NCBI RefSeq assembly: GCF_029267215.1
Contig: NZ_JARIDH010000042.1
Location: forward strand, 124,001-188,000
Source of the DNA: Clostridium sp.
GTDB taxonomy: Bacteria > Bacillota > Clostridia > Clostridiales > Clostridiaceae
Direction: 5' to 3'
DNA: 64,000 bases
The translations under genes and the position numbers were made by a program. Shown here one piece after another: positions 8,840-17,737 of the stretch (positions are counted from its first letter, which is position 1; each line of letters begins with the position of its first letter). The notes below the pieces were generated by a model, which was given only the letters and a program-made list of their open reading frames with translations, was not told where the DNA came from and made no database searches.

Positions 8840-10219
8840 CTATTTTCTTGGTTCTCCAGTTTCTGTTGGCAATCCAGCATCACTCCAACCAATCCATCCA
8901 TCACTATATATTGATGTATTATGAAGTCCCATTACATTTGCATAGGTATAAACTTCAGCAGCTCTCCAACCACTTCCACACATAAATGCAAGATGATTTT
9001 TTAAGTTTATTCCTTGCTTTTCCCACATTTTTTCTATTTCATATCCATTTCTCATAGTATTATCTACATTTCTATAATAATCTAAGGATGTTGAACCATG
9101 TGTACCTGCATATCCATATACAGCACCTGGTATTCTTCCTTTTTTATCATGGTAGCTATAACCTGATATTTTTCCTATATACTCATCCCAAGAACGATTA
9201 TCAACTAATGTAAAATCTGATTTTTTTAAATCTTCCTTAAGTTCTGGAATTGTAGTCATTACACTTTTATCACTTGGTATTTTTTCACCAAAACCATTCC
9301 CTGGCTTTTTAGGATTAACCTTAGTTTCTAACTCATATCCTGCACTAGTCCAAGCACCATTTCCTCCATTTAATACTCTTACATCTTTAACACCCATATA
9401 TTTTAATACACTAGCCACTCTGTAAGATGCCATTTGTTCTTCACCTGTAAGTATTATAGTATCATCTTTATTAATGCCAAAATCTTTTGAAAAATTACTT
9501 AGCTTTTCTGGTGATGCTAAAAGCCATTGTGGTGGATTTTTTGTAGGTGGTTCAATTATATCTGTATTTATATGTACACTTGTTGGAACATGTCCTTTTT
9601 TATAACTTGGGCTATCCTCTCCCCAACTTGCTTCAAATACTTTTATATTCTTTGCATTCTCAAAAGTTTCTGGTTTCTTACCATCAATTACTTCTTTAAG
9701 TATTTTAGCTGGCACTATTAAATCATAATCAGCATACTTTTCTAAAGGAAGATTCTTATCCTCTGCCCATTTTTTAATATCATATGAATAAAGATTTTTA
9801 TATCCTTTATCATAAAGATAACTAGCTACAACCTTTGAATCTTTTCCATTTGCATCATATAAAATTATATTTTTATCCTTTGTTATTCCTTTAGTTTTTA
9901 AAGCTTCCTCTAATTTCTTTTCTTTTTCCTTATTATCCTTAGCTTTAAATGTTATCCAATTTGCTGAAAAATCTTCTGCATTTGGAATATGTCCCCCTCT
10001 TTTTTCACCATCTAAAATCCATCCATTATAGGAGTCACTTAGACGAGTATCAACAACGATCCAAGATTTATTCTTTAAATCATTTTCCACCTCTTTTGTT
10101 GTTAAACTCTTAAGATTTACATCTTTTATCTTGCTTTGTTCTTTATTATCACAAGAGATTAATGTAAATATAGAAGTGACTAAAATTAAGCTTAAAGACG
10201 CTTTTTTTAATAAACTCAT
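8840..10219 (-). CDS. Rhodanese-domain lipoprotein, three domains
   Basis: Exported lipoprotein of 459 residues. Signal peptide SLLKKASLSLILVTSIFTLI is followed by a lipobox cysteine (LISC, residue 23). Three rhodanese-like domains follow. The first (about 35-155) has VVDTRLSDSYNGW and RGGHIPNAEDF. The second (about 170-305) has YKKGHVPTSVHIN and VLNGGNGAW. The third (about 320-455) has LVDNRSWDEYIG and GRIPGAVYGYAG. Only the third keeps the active-site loop cysteine (FMCGSGWRA); the equivalent loops of domains 1 and 2 (YDANGKDS, LTGEEQMAS) lack it. A thiosulfate or cyanide sulfurtransferase role is inferred from the family. AAAGGAGTAGATTT precedes the ATG. Confidence 0.88.
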   Translation of the reverse strand: MSLLKKASLSLILVTSIFTLISCDNKEQSKIKDVNLKSLTTKEVENDLKNKSWIVVDTRLSDSYNGWILDGEKRGGHIPNAEDFSANWITFKAKDNKEKEKKLEEALKTKGITKDKNIILYDANGKDSKVVASYLYDKGYKNLYSYDIKKWAEDKNLPLEKYADYDLIVPAKILKEVIDGKKPETFENAKNIKVFEASWGEDSPSYKKGHVPTSVHINTDIIEPPTKNPPQWLLASPEKLSNFSKDFGINKDDTIILTGEEQMASYRVASVLKYMGVKDVRVLNGGNGAWTSAGYELETKVNPKKPGNGFGEKIPSDKSVMTTIPELKEDLKKSDFTLVDNRSWDEYIGKISGYSYHDKKGRIPGAVYGYAGTHGSTSLDYYRNVDNTMRNGYEIEKMWEKQGINLKNHLAFMCGSGWRAAEVYTYANVMGLHNTSIYSDGWIGWSDAGLPTETGEPRK

Positions 10220-10548
10220 AAATCTACTCCTTTGTTTTACATTGGTTTTATTGTCCTTTTAAAGGATATCAAAATTATTTTATTTAGTAAATAACCATTT
10301 GAATTTTTATGAATATTATACTTAGGTACAATTAAAATTACATTTTGATCATTTTCTAGCTTTTTAATTATTTTTTTAACAAATTTAACTTCAAATTAAA
10401 ACTTTTTACATAAGAATACTTAAGAAATAATGAACTATTTTCGATATTTAGTAGATTATAATGATTTATAAGTAATTTTATAGAAGCCAAAATTCTAATT
10501 TAGATGTATTATAAAACATATGACATTTAATTTTAAGAGGTGACTATT
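10220..10548. other. Divergent promoter region, rhodanese operon / cfa
   Basis: About 330 bp of AT-rich DNA between divergent genes. The only structure I see is a short palindrome TCCTTTTAAAGGA at 10254-10266, about 35 bp upstream of the rhodanese start, which could be an operator or chance. No ORF or repeat copy is present. Confidence 0.35.
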
Positions 10549-11736
10549 ATGGAAATGAATAAAAGCATAGTTAAAAGTATTGCTGAAAATCTTTCAGATA
10601 AAAGTTTTAATTTAAGATTTTGGGATGGAGAGGTTATTACTTATGGTAATGATGAAAACCCTGAATTTACTCTAATAATAAATAGCTTTCCTAGCAAGAA
10701 AGACCTTTTATCAGATGCTAGCTTAGCTTTAGGTGAAGCTTATATGAATGGAGATATAGAAATAGAAGGAGATTTACAGAAGTTTTTTGAAAGTATTTTA
10801 CGTAATAAAAATAGCTTCATGAATAAAAGTACTTTATTAAAATTAGCATCTAAAATAAAAGCTCCTTCACTATTAAAATCAAAAAAAGATATTGCACATC
10901 ATTATGACATAGGAAATGATTTTTATAGCCTTTGGCTTGATGAAACAATGAGTTATTCATGTGGATATTTTAAAGAAGAAACAGACACTCTTTATGATGC
11001 CCAAATGAATAAAATTCATCACATACTAAAAAAATTAAATTTAAAAGAAGGTCAATCTCTTTTAGATATAGGATGTGGATGGGGCTATTTAATAATAGAA
11101 GCTGCTAAACTTTATAAAGTTAAAGCTTTAGGAATAACTCTTAGTGAAGAACAATTCAAAAAAGTTAATGAAAGAATAAAAAATGAAGGTTTAGAAGATT
11201 TAGTAAGTGTTAAATTAATGGATTACAGAAACCTTGAAAAATCTGGTTTAGAATTTGATAGAGTTGTAAGTGTAGGAATGGCAGAGCATGTTGGTCATAC
11301 CAATATACCATTATTTTATAAAAATGTAGATTCAGTATTAAAAGAAAGTGGATTATTCTTACTTCACAATATAACAAACTTAGTTGAAACTGAAGGAAAC
11401 AAATGGATCACAACTTACATATTCCCAGGTGGATATATTCCAACTTTAAGAGAAGAACTTTCAATTGCTGCAGATCTTAACTTCCATGTTATAGATATAG
11501 AAAGTTTAAGACTTCATTACATGAGAACATTAGAAGAATGGGTTAAAAACTTTATGGCTCATTTAGACGAAGAAAAAGAAATGTTTGATGAAAGATTCTT
11601 AAGAATGTGGCATTTATACCTAGCAACTTGTGCTGCTGCTTTCCACTACTGGGATATAGATATACACCAAACATTATATTCTAAAGGAATAAACAACTCT
11701 CTTCCTATGACAAGAAAATATTTATACGAAGACTAA
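10549..11736 (+). CDS. cfa: Cyclopropane-fatty-acyl-phospholipid synthase
   Basis: SAM-dependent methyltransferase that turns cis double bonds of membrane phospholipid acyl chains into cyclopropane rings. 395 residues from the ATG at 10549, chosen over an upstream in-frame GTG because AAGAGGTGA sits 6 bp before it. The N-terminal lipid-binding domain ends near residue 110. The catalytic domain opens with KKDIAHHYDIGNDFYSLWLD and MSYSCGYF, then SAM motif LDIGCGWGYL, then VSVGMAEHVGH and IFPGGYIP. All typical CFA synthase signatures are present and length fits the family. Single gene. Confidence 0.95.
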   Translation: MEMNKSIVKSIAENLSDKSFNLRFWDGEVITYGNDENPEFTLIINSFPSKKDLLSDASLALGEAYMNGDIEIEGDLQKFFESILRNKNSFMNKSTLLKLASKIKAPSLLKSKKDIAHHYDIGNDFYSLWLDETMSYSCGYFKEETDTLYDAQMNKIHHILKKLNLKEGQSLLDIGCGWGYLIIEAAKLYKVKALGITLSEEQFKKVNERIKNEGLEDLVSVKLMDYRNLEKSGLEFDRVVSVGMAEHVGHTNIPLFYKNVDSVLKESGLFLLHNITNLVETEGNKWITTYIFPGGYIPTLREELSIAADLNFHVIDIESLRLHYMRTLEEWVKNFMAHLDEEKEMFDERFLRMWHLYLATCAAAFHYWDIDIHQTLYSKGINNSLPMTRKYLYED

Positions 11737-11766
11737 AATTATAGATTTATAATATTTAAATACATA

Positions 11767-11804
11767 AAAATACCCATGAACAAAATTTCATTCATGGGTA
11801 TTTT
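11767..11804. terminator. Bidirectional terminator between cfa and methyltransferase
   Basis: AAAATACCCATGAA (11767-11780) pairs with TTCATGGGTATTTT (11791-11804) around a 10-nt loop. A-runs on one side and T-runs on the other let it serve both convergent genes. Confidence 0.85.
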
Positions 11805-11805
11805 T

Positions 11806-12969
11806 TTATATTAAATTCTCTTCATCTAATAATTTGTATAAAGTCGGACTTAAATTAAATTCTTCCACTAAGTTATTGACTTCTTTTAAAGACTTCTCTT
11901 TTTTATCCTTTGAAACCTTTCCCTTTGTTGCCCTTATTAGAATATTTTTAGGTGAATGTGCTATGTCTATAAATTCTAGTAACTGAGTTTTATATCCTGC
12001 ACACTCTAAAAGATTAGCTCTAACTGAATCTGTCATAAGAGCTGATATTCTTTCTTTTATAATTCCATAGTTAGTTAATATAGAGAATTTATCAGTTTTT
12101 ATTTGGCTATTAAACTCATGTTGACAGCATGGCACTGAAAATATCATTTTAGCATTCCACTTTATTGCATTATATAAAGCATAATCAGTTGCTGTATCAC
12201 AAGCATGTAATGTTATTACCATATCTACCTTATTGTTATATTTAAAACCATTTATATCTCCAAGTTCAAAATGTAAATTCTCATAGTTGTATTTCTTAGC
12301 TATATCATTACATTTTTTAATTACATCAGCTTTTAAATCTAATCCTATCATATTAACCTTTATTTTCTTTATTTCAACAAAGTAATAATAAAGAATAAAA
12401 GTTAAGTATGATTTTCCACATCCAAAGTCTAGTATTGTAAGTTCTTTTTGATCTATTTTTTTAATCTCATCATCTACGATTTCTATGAATCTATTTATTT
12501 GCTTGTACTTATCATACTTTGAATTTACAACCTTTCCTTCCTTAGTAAAAACTCCAAGGTCTATAAGAGGTTCTATGATCATACCCTCTTCTAAGATGTA
12601 ATTTTTCTTTCTATTATGCTCTTTCTTAACTACTTTTAAATTATCACTATGCTGTATTCCTAAAAATACTTTTCCTTTTTTAGAAACCTTAAGATCAAAG
12701 GATTTATCCTTTGAAAAAGCATTTAATTGTTTATAGTTTGAAGTAAATATTTCTAAAATCTTATCTTTTATTTCTGATTTCTCTATATTTTCATGAAAAA
12801 CTTGCTTTTCAGTATATTTTTCTATTTGATAAAAATCTTTTTTATTTTTCTCTTTAAGCAAAAAAACTATCTTCTTATATTCAACATCCTTATTAAGCTT
12901 ATTGCTTATTACTACCTTTACTAATTCCTCTTCATTAACCTTATCAATTGCTTTTATTAATTCTTCCAT
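11806..12969 (-). CDS. Class I SAM methyltransferase, METTL25/TRM13-like
   Basis: 387 residues. The N-terminal 130 residues are of unknown function. The methyltransferase domain begins with ILDFGCGKSYLTF (SAM motif I), then NMIGLDLKAD and FELGDINGF. A downstream VITLHACDTATDYAL and FSVPCCQHEF resemble the Methyltransf_32 group that includes eukaryotic METTL25, GSTCD and the tRNA methylase TRM13. This hints at an RNA substrate, but no RNA-binding domain is identified. A basic linker near the C-terminus (KGKVSKDKKEKS) could contact nucleic acid. AGGTGATTTA precedes the ATG. Monocistronic. Confidence 0.75.
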   Translation of the reverse strand: MEELIKAIDKVNEEELVKVVISNKLNKDVEYKKIVFLLKEKNKKDFYQIEKYTEKQVFHENIEKSEIKDKILEIFTSNYKQLNAFSKDKSFDLKVSKKGKVFLGIQHSDNLKVVKKEHNRKKNYILEEGMIIEPLIDLGVFTKEGKVVNSKYDKYKQINRFIEIVDDEIKKIDQKELTILDFGCGKSYLTFILYYYFVEIKKIKVNMIGLDLKADVIKKCNDIAKKYNYENLHFELGDINGFKYNNKVDMVITLHACDTATDYALYNAIKWNAKMIFSVPCCQHEFNSQIKTDKFSILTNYGIIKERISALMTDSVRANLLECAGYKTQLLEFIDIAHSPKNILIRATKGKVSKDKKEKSLKEVNNLVEEFNLSPTLYKLLDEENLI

Positions 12970-13146
12970 TAAATCACCTTACAAACTTTTCTTATTAAGC
13001 TAAATTAATTCACAAAACTTAACTTGCTATATAATATAATACCTAAGATTTTGTCATATATCAAATAAAGTTAATATAGTTAGGTTTTACTTAATAAGAT
13101 ATGCCAGTGTAAATTCATTGATATAAAATAATATTTTTTACACAAT

Positions 13147-13185
13147 AAAAAAGAACCTAGCTTTTATTTTGCTAAGTTCTTTTTG
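13147..13185 (-). terminator. Terminator of the coiled-coil membrane protein pair
   Basis: AAAAGAACCTAGC pairs with GCTAAGTTCTTTT (one mismatch) across a 9-nt loop. On the minus strand it is followed by a T run. Confidence 0.75.
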
Positions 13186-13190
13186 TAATA

Positions 13191-13793
13191 TTAAAAGCAT
13201 CTTTTACAAGCTACGTATCCTTTTGCCTCTGCTTCACTTCTTGTCATCTTTATTGCACCTTCCATTTTATGTGCAGTAGGTGAACTATGATATTTGTTGC
13301 TTTTTGATCTTCCTCCATTTACATACACATAATCACCTTGTGGTTCAGATTGATTCACTGAAGGTGTAGAATTATTTGAAACATTTTTACTTCCATTACT
13401 AACACTATTACTGTTATTGCTAGAATTTGATTGTTGTTGTTCTAACTGTTTTTGATTTTTTATTTGAACCTGTTGTTGTGCTTGTTGTTCTTTTTTCTGT
13501 TGGATTTCCTGTTTCTTCTCTTCAAGATTTTTAATTTGCTCATTTTTCTTATCTAGTTCATTTTGTAATGTTTTATTATCTTGTTCTATTTTTGTATTTT
13601 CTTTTTCCATATACGCTAAAGAATTATTGATTTTTTCAGTTTCGCTATTAATCTTTTTTATTTCATTTGCTTTTGCATCATATTGGTTTTTATAATCGGT
13701 GGGATTTAAAAAAGCTATAATAGAAAATATTATTGCTATTATTATTGCGATTTTGTATTTAAATAAAAATTTTACAAATTTATTATCTTTCAT
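13191..13793 (-). CDS. Membrane-anchored coiled-coil protein with C-terminal Cys-x-x-Cys domain
   Basis: 200 residues. One membrane helix (about 12-27, YKIAIIIAIIFSIIAF) is followed by a coiled coil to about residue 100 that is Gln/Lys/Glu-rich. A Ser/Asn/Gln spacer leads to a small C-terminal module of about 45 residues (SNKYHSSPTAHKMEGAIK, then EAEAKGYVACKRCF). This module resembles the Ada-like metal-binding tail found on secreted nucleases, with a final CKRC, but the usual first cysteine is not evident. Second gene of a pair with a similarly built protein. Function unknown. Confidence 0.65.
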   Translation of the reverse strand: MKDNKFVKFLFKYKIAIIIAIIFSIIAFLNPTDYKNQYDAKANEIKKINSETEKINNSLAYMEKENTKIEQDNKTLQNELDKKNEQIKNLEEKKQEIQQKKEQQAQQQVQIKNQKQLEQQQSNSSNNSNSVSNGSKNVSNNSTPSVNQSEPQGDYVYVNGGRSKSNKYHSSPTAHKMEGAIKMTRSEAEAKGYVACKRCF

Positions 13794-13795
13794 AA

Positions 13796-14116
13796 TTACT
13801 TAACTTCCTCACTTAACTCTTTTATTCTTTTGTCTGCATTTTCTATTTCATTATGCAAACTGTCTTGATTAGTAATTAATTCCTGTTTCTTTTCTGATAA
13901 TTCTTGTCCTTTTGTTTTAAAATTTTTATTTAACTTATCAAAATCTTTTGCTAGTTTTTCTTCTTTGCTTTTAATCTCATTATATTGATCATAATTAATT
14001 TGCACACTCTTCTGAGGAAATGGAGTTAATATAATAGAACAAATAATAAGTGCTAAAAAAAATACGCCTAATTGTTTTAAACCTTTGGTTATAATTAAAT
14101 AATTCTTGTTTTTCAT
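13796..14116 (-). CDS. Small membrane-anchored coiled-coil protein
   Basis: 106 residues: one membrane helix (about 13-32, KQLGVFFLALIICSIIL) followed by a continuous coiled coil of heptad-like Leu/Lys/Glu (DKLNKNFKTKGQELSEKKQE) to the end. TTTAGGAGGTTTT precedes the ATG. It sits 2 bp upstream of the 13191-13793 gene, which has the same anchor plus coil plan, so the two may form a hetero-oligomer at the membrane. No known family recognised. Confidence 0.6.
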   Translation of the reverse strand: MKNKNYLIITKGLKQLGVFFLALIICSIILTPFPQKSVQINYDQYNEIKSKEEKLAKDFDKLNKNFKTKGQELSEKKQELITNQDSLHNEIENADKRIKELSEEVK

Positions 14117-14455
14117 AAAACCTCCTAAATTAAGATTTTTTTACATAATTCTTTTAATTATAACATTTTTTAATAACAAAATAAAGATACTAAAAAAGAA
14201 CCTAGGACGAGATTTAGTGTAGAAATAAAACTCAATGTACATTTTATAAATTTAATGCTGTATTTTATTAATTTCAATAGTTATATAGTGTTTTAACTTT
14301 CTTATTTTTAGTTATTAATTTCACAACATTAGATCTTTAAAAATTCACTATAATATTTTATAAATATTTTTAAAACACATAATTTCCACATATTTACATA
14401 TTATTTTATTTAATAAAGCCTAATATTTTCTATAATTGTTTTAAGGAGGATTATA
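14117..14455. other. Divergent promoter region upstream of nanH
   Basis: 340 bp, very AT-rich. A TATAAT at 14349-14354 could be the -10 of the sialidase promoter, giving a leader of about 95 nt, but no convincing -35 pairs with it. No ORF or hairpin seen. Confidence 0.4.
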
Positions 14456-15607
14456 ATGATGAATACTAATAATAATGTATTTGAAAAAAGTCTAGCTATA
14501 AATGATAATATAAAAGCAATAAAGGTATTTGATAAGGATAATAATATATGGAATTCAAAGTATTTTAGAATTCCAAATCTACAGTTATTAAGTGATGGCA
14601 CTATTTTAATATTTTCAGATATCCGTTATAATGGTCCAAATGATCATGCTTATATAGATATCGGTTGTGCTAGAAGTACTGATTTTGGAAAGACATGGAG
14701 TTATGAAATAGCAATGAAGAATGATCGTATAAACTCTACTTTTTCTCGTGTAATGGACTCAACAACAGTTATTACAAATACAGGTAGAATAGTATTAATT
14801 GCAGGCTCATGGAATACAGATGGTAATTGGTCAATGACTACTCCTACCTTAAGAAGTGATTGGTCTGTTCAAATGGTTTACTCTGATGACAATGGATTAA
14901 CTTGGTCTGAGAAAATAGATTTAACCACAAACTCCTCAAAAATAAAAAATCAGCCTGAAAATACAATTGGATGGCTAGGTGGTGTTGGCTCAGGTATTGT
15001 AATGGAGGATGGAACAATAGTTATTCCAGCACAAATCTCCTTAAGAGAACATAATAAAAATAACTATTATTCATTAATTATTTATTCAAAGGATAACGGT
15101 GAAACATGGGCAATGGGAAATAAAGTTCCAAGCTCAAATACCTCCGAAAACATGGTTATAGAATTAGATGGATCTTTAATTATGAGTACAAGGTATGACT
15201 ATTCTGGTTATAGAGCCTCATATATATCTCACGATTTAGGAAGTACATGGGAAATATATGAACCTTTAAACGGTAAAATTTCAACTGGAAAAGGAGCAGG
15301 ATGCCAAGGTTCTTTTATAAAAGTAACTACTTCAAAAGGTCACAGAATTGGATTAATTTCAGCACCTAAAAACACTAAGGGTGAATATGTAAGAGATAAT
15401 ATAACTCTTTATATGATTGATTTTGATGATTTATCCAAAGGGGTTCAGGAAGTATGCATCCCTTATCCTGAAGAAGGGAATAAATTAGGTGGTGGATATT
15501 CTTGTTTATCATTTAAAAATGAACATTTAGGAATTGTGTATGAAAGTGATGGAAATATAGAATATAAAGATTTAACCCCTTATTATCTACTAATTAATAA
15601 ACAATAA
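14456..15607 (+). CDS. nanH: Exo-alpha-sialidase, small cytosolic NanH type
   Basis: GH33 sialidase, 383 residues, releasing terminal sialic acid from glycoconjugates. The catalytic arginine motif FRIP is at residues 37-40. Four Asp boxes are seen (STDFGKTW, SDDNGLTW, SKDNGETW, SHDLGSTW), and the propeller blades carry TRYDYSGYR and GCQGSF. There is no signal peptide and no carbohydrate-binding module, matching the C. perfringens small sialidase NanH rather than the large secreted NanI or NanJ. AAGGAGGATTATA precedes tandem ATGs. No sialic acid uptake or catabolic genes adjoin it. Confidence 0.95.
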   Translation: MMNTNNNVFEKSLAINDNIKAIKVFDKDNNIWNSKYFRIPNLQLLSDGTILIFSDIRYNGPNDHAYIDIGCARSTDFGKTWSYEIAMKNDRINSTFSRVMDSTTVITNTGRIVLIAGSWNTDGNWSMTTPTLRSDWSVQMVYSDDNGLTWSEKIDLTTNSSKIKNQPENTIGWLGGVGSGIVMEDGTIVIPAQISLREHNKNNYYSLIIYSKDNGETWAMGNKVPSSNTSENMVIELDGSLIMSTRYDYSGYRASYISHDLGSTWEIYEPLNGKISTGKGAGCQGSFIKVTTSKGHRIGLISAPKNTKGEYVRDNITLYMIDFDDLSKGVQEVCIPYPEEGNKLGGGYSCLSFKNEHLGIVYESDGNIEYKDLTPYYLLINKQ

Positions 15608-15631
15608 TACCACTATTAATAGACCAAGATG

Positions 15632-15663
15632 TAAAGTCCAGAAAAAAAATTTACTGGACTTTA
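15632..15663. terminator. Terminator between nanH and EAL gene
   Basis: TAAAGTCCAG (15632-15641) pairs perfectly with CTGGACTTTA (15654-15663) over an A-rich loop. Placed between convergent genes, it can serve both. Confidence 0.75.
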
Positions 15664-15706
15664 TATCAAATTACAAATCAAAATTAAATTTTAATAACAA
15701 TATTTT

Positions 15707-17356
15707 TTAATCACCCTTAACTTCAAAATCTTTTAAAGTCTCAATATCTACTGGCTTTGAATAAAAATATCCTTGAATATACATTTTTTCATATTGAACT
15801 AATTTAACAATATCAACTTGATACTTTTCTTCTATTCCTTCAAATATTATAGTTCTATTACATAGCTTACATATTTCTACTATGAATTCTATTGTCTTTT
15901 CATTTAAAATAGACTTATTTAAATTATCAGCAAAATACTTGTCTAATTTTACTATGTCAGAATCTATCTTATTCAATAAATCTAAGTTAGAATATTCAAC
16001 ACCAAAATCATCTATAGCTATTAAAAATCCATATTCTTTCAATAAACTTAAAGTGTTTTTTATCTTATTTGCATCTTCCATACCAAACTTTTCTACTATT
16101 TCTAAACAGATATTGTAATTTTCCATATCATAATCTTTTAAAATATTCATTACTCCTTTTAAAAACTTAGGATTTTCTATTTCTTTGAAAGAAACATTTA
16201 AAGATATGTAAAAATTAATTCCTTTAACACTTTTATAGTCTTTTATTTTATCATAACCTAAAAAAACTTTTCTTAGAATCCATAAAGCTAAATCTAAAGA
16301 CATATTATTTTTTTCGATTTCATTTATGAAACTATATGGACTTAATATTTTACCATCTTTCTTTAATCTCAAGAGAGTTTCAAAGCCTTTTACCATATTT
16401 CTCTTTGGATCTACTATAGGTTGATAATATAAAAGATATTTATCATTTTTCATATAATTTTTAATTTTTCTTCTAGTTTTTATCTTATTTATCCTATCTT
16501 TTCCTTTTGTATGTACATAAGCTAAAATTATAACCATAAATATACGAATTAATATTTTTTCCATTTTTAATTTATATAAATATTTATTAAAATATTTTGA
16601 ATAAACATCATATCCTAAGTTCCTATTATTTTCTTGGATTTCTCCAAGTACTGAATCTATATTTTCAATTAATTTTTTATTTTCTTTCCTAGCTACTATG
16701 TAAACTGGACCTGCGGAAAACTCGAAAAACTTTTTAATGTTTTTATCTTTAATATTTAAATTGCTTCTTGTATTTTCTACAATAAAGTCAACTTTATTAT
16801 TTAATAAATATTCTTCTGCCTTATAATAAGATGGAACATTTACAAGTTTTACATTTATGCCTTTATTTTTTAAAATCTCTAAAATAAATTGATTATTTTG
16901 GTATCCTTTTAAATAAGCCATTTTCAATCCGTTTAATGCTTTTAAATTTCCAATTTTTAAATTTTTATTAGTATATATTGCAAAATTATCATTATTTATA
17001 TACTGATCAGTAAATTCAAATTCTTTTTCTCTTTCTTTAGTTTTAACTATTCCAAATACTAAATCAACTTGTCCCGATTTAAGTTTTTGCAAAGTTTCTG
17101 TTGCTTCACAATTTACATATTCATAATTAAAATTCAACTTTTTAGCTATTATTTTTAATAATTCATTATAATATCCATAGGGCTTTAAGTTTTTATTAAG
17201 ATAATAACAAGGATGATTTTCATAAAAAGCCACTTTTATTGTTTCCTTATTATCATTAAATTTATTTATATTGAAATTCAATATTATACATCCAATAATT
17301 ACACCTATTAAAGTTATAAGAAATATTATACTTGCAAAAAGCCCCCTTTTCTTCAT
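15707..17356 (-). CDS. Periplasmic-binding sensor with EAL phosphodiesterase domain
   Basis: 549-residue membrane protein. After an N-terminal membrane helix (about 7-30) comes an extracytoplasmic SBP_bac_3 amino-acid-binding domain (about 38-255, KVAFYENHPCYYLNKNLKPY and LKSGQVDLVFG). A second helix near 270 leads to a cytoplasmic EAL domain (about 300-545). Catalytic landmarks of c-di-GMP phosphodiesterases remain: FETLLRL (EAL as ETL), LNVSF, CLEIVEKFG, AIDDFGVEYSNL, VKLDK, EGIEE and IQGYFYSKP. There is no GGDEF domain. Likely senses a small solute outside and degrades c-di-GMP inside. GGAAAGGGGTTAATTT precedes the ATG. Confidence 0.88.
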   Translation of the reverse strand: MKKRGLFASIIFLITLIGVIIGCIILNFNINKFNDNKETIKVAFYENHPCYYLNKNLKPYGYYNELLKIIAKKLNFNYEYVNCEATETLQKLKSGQVDLVFGIVKTKEREKEFEFTDQYINNDNFAIYTNKNLKIGNLKALNGLKMAYLKGYQNNQFILEILKNKGINVKLVNVPSYYKAEEYLLNNKVDFIVENTRSNLNIKDKNIKKFFEFSAGPVYIVARKENKKLIENIDSVLGEIQENNRNLGYDVYSKYFNKYLYKLKMEKILIRIFMVIILAYVHTKGKDRINKIKTRRKIKNYMKNDKYLLYYQPIVDPKRNMVKGFETLLRLKKDGKILSPYSFINEIEKNNMSLDLALWILRKVFLGYDKIKDYKSVKGINFYISLNVSFKEIENPKFLKGVMNILKDYDMENYNICLEIVEKFGMEDANKIKNTLSLLKEYGFLIAIDDFGVEYSNLDLLNKIDSDIVKLDKYFADNLNKSILNEKTIEFIVEICKLCNRTIIFEGIEEKYQVDIVKLVQYEKMYIQGYFYSKPVDIETLKDFEVKGD

Positions 17357-17645
17357 AAATTAACCCCTTTCCAACTTTTGATATAAAAAATATCTATTTT
17401 AAATCTTTATACCTTGTAATATTAACACAATTCATAATATAATTAATTTTAAACAATTATTATATTGCTATTAATAAGCTAAAATATAACTATTTTCATC
17501 ATAAAAAAAAGATAATTTATAGAAAATAATTATATAATATCCTTTTAAGGAATTAATATATTATTTTGTAATTATTAATATAAAGTTAAATCAAAATTTT
17601 ATAAATAAATAATATAGAAACAAAATTCTTTTAATAATATAAAAA

Positions 17646-17682
17646 AAGAATGAGTTTAATATAAAAAATCAAACTCATTCTT
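17646..17682 (-). terminator. Terminator of the alcohol dehydrogenase gene
   Basis: Perfect 12-bp arms AAGAATGAGTTT (17646-17657) and AAACTCATTCTT (17671-17682), with a T run on the minus strand. The rest of 17357-17737 is AT-rich with no ORF; it must contain the EAL gene promoter. Confidence 0.8.
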
Positions 17683-17737
17683 CTTATAAATTACTTAGTG
17701 AAATACTCACTGCATATAAAATTTAAAAGAAAACACC

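Noticed and set aside
12991..13098. CTTATTAAG...CTTAATAAG as another repeat copy
   Set aside because: Only the 9-bp ends are complementary; the interior does not match the palindromic repeat family.
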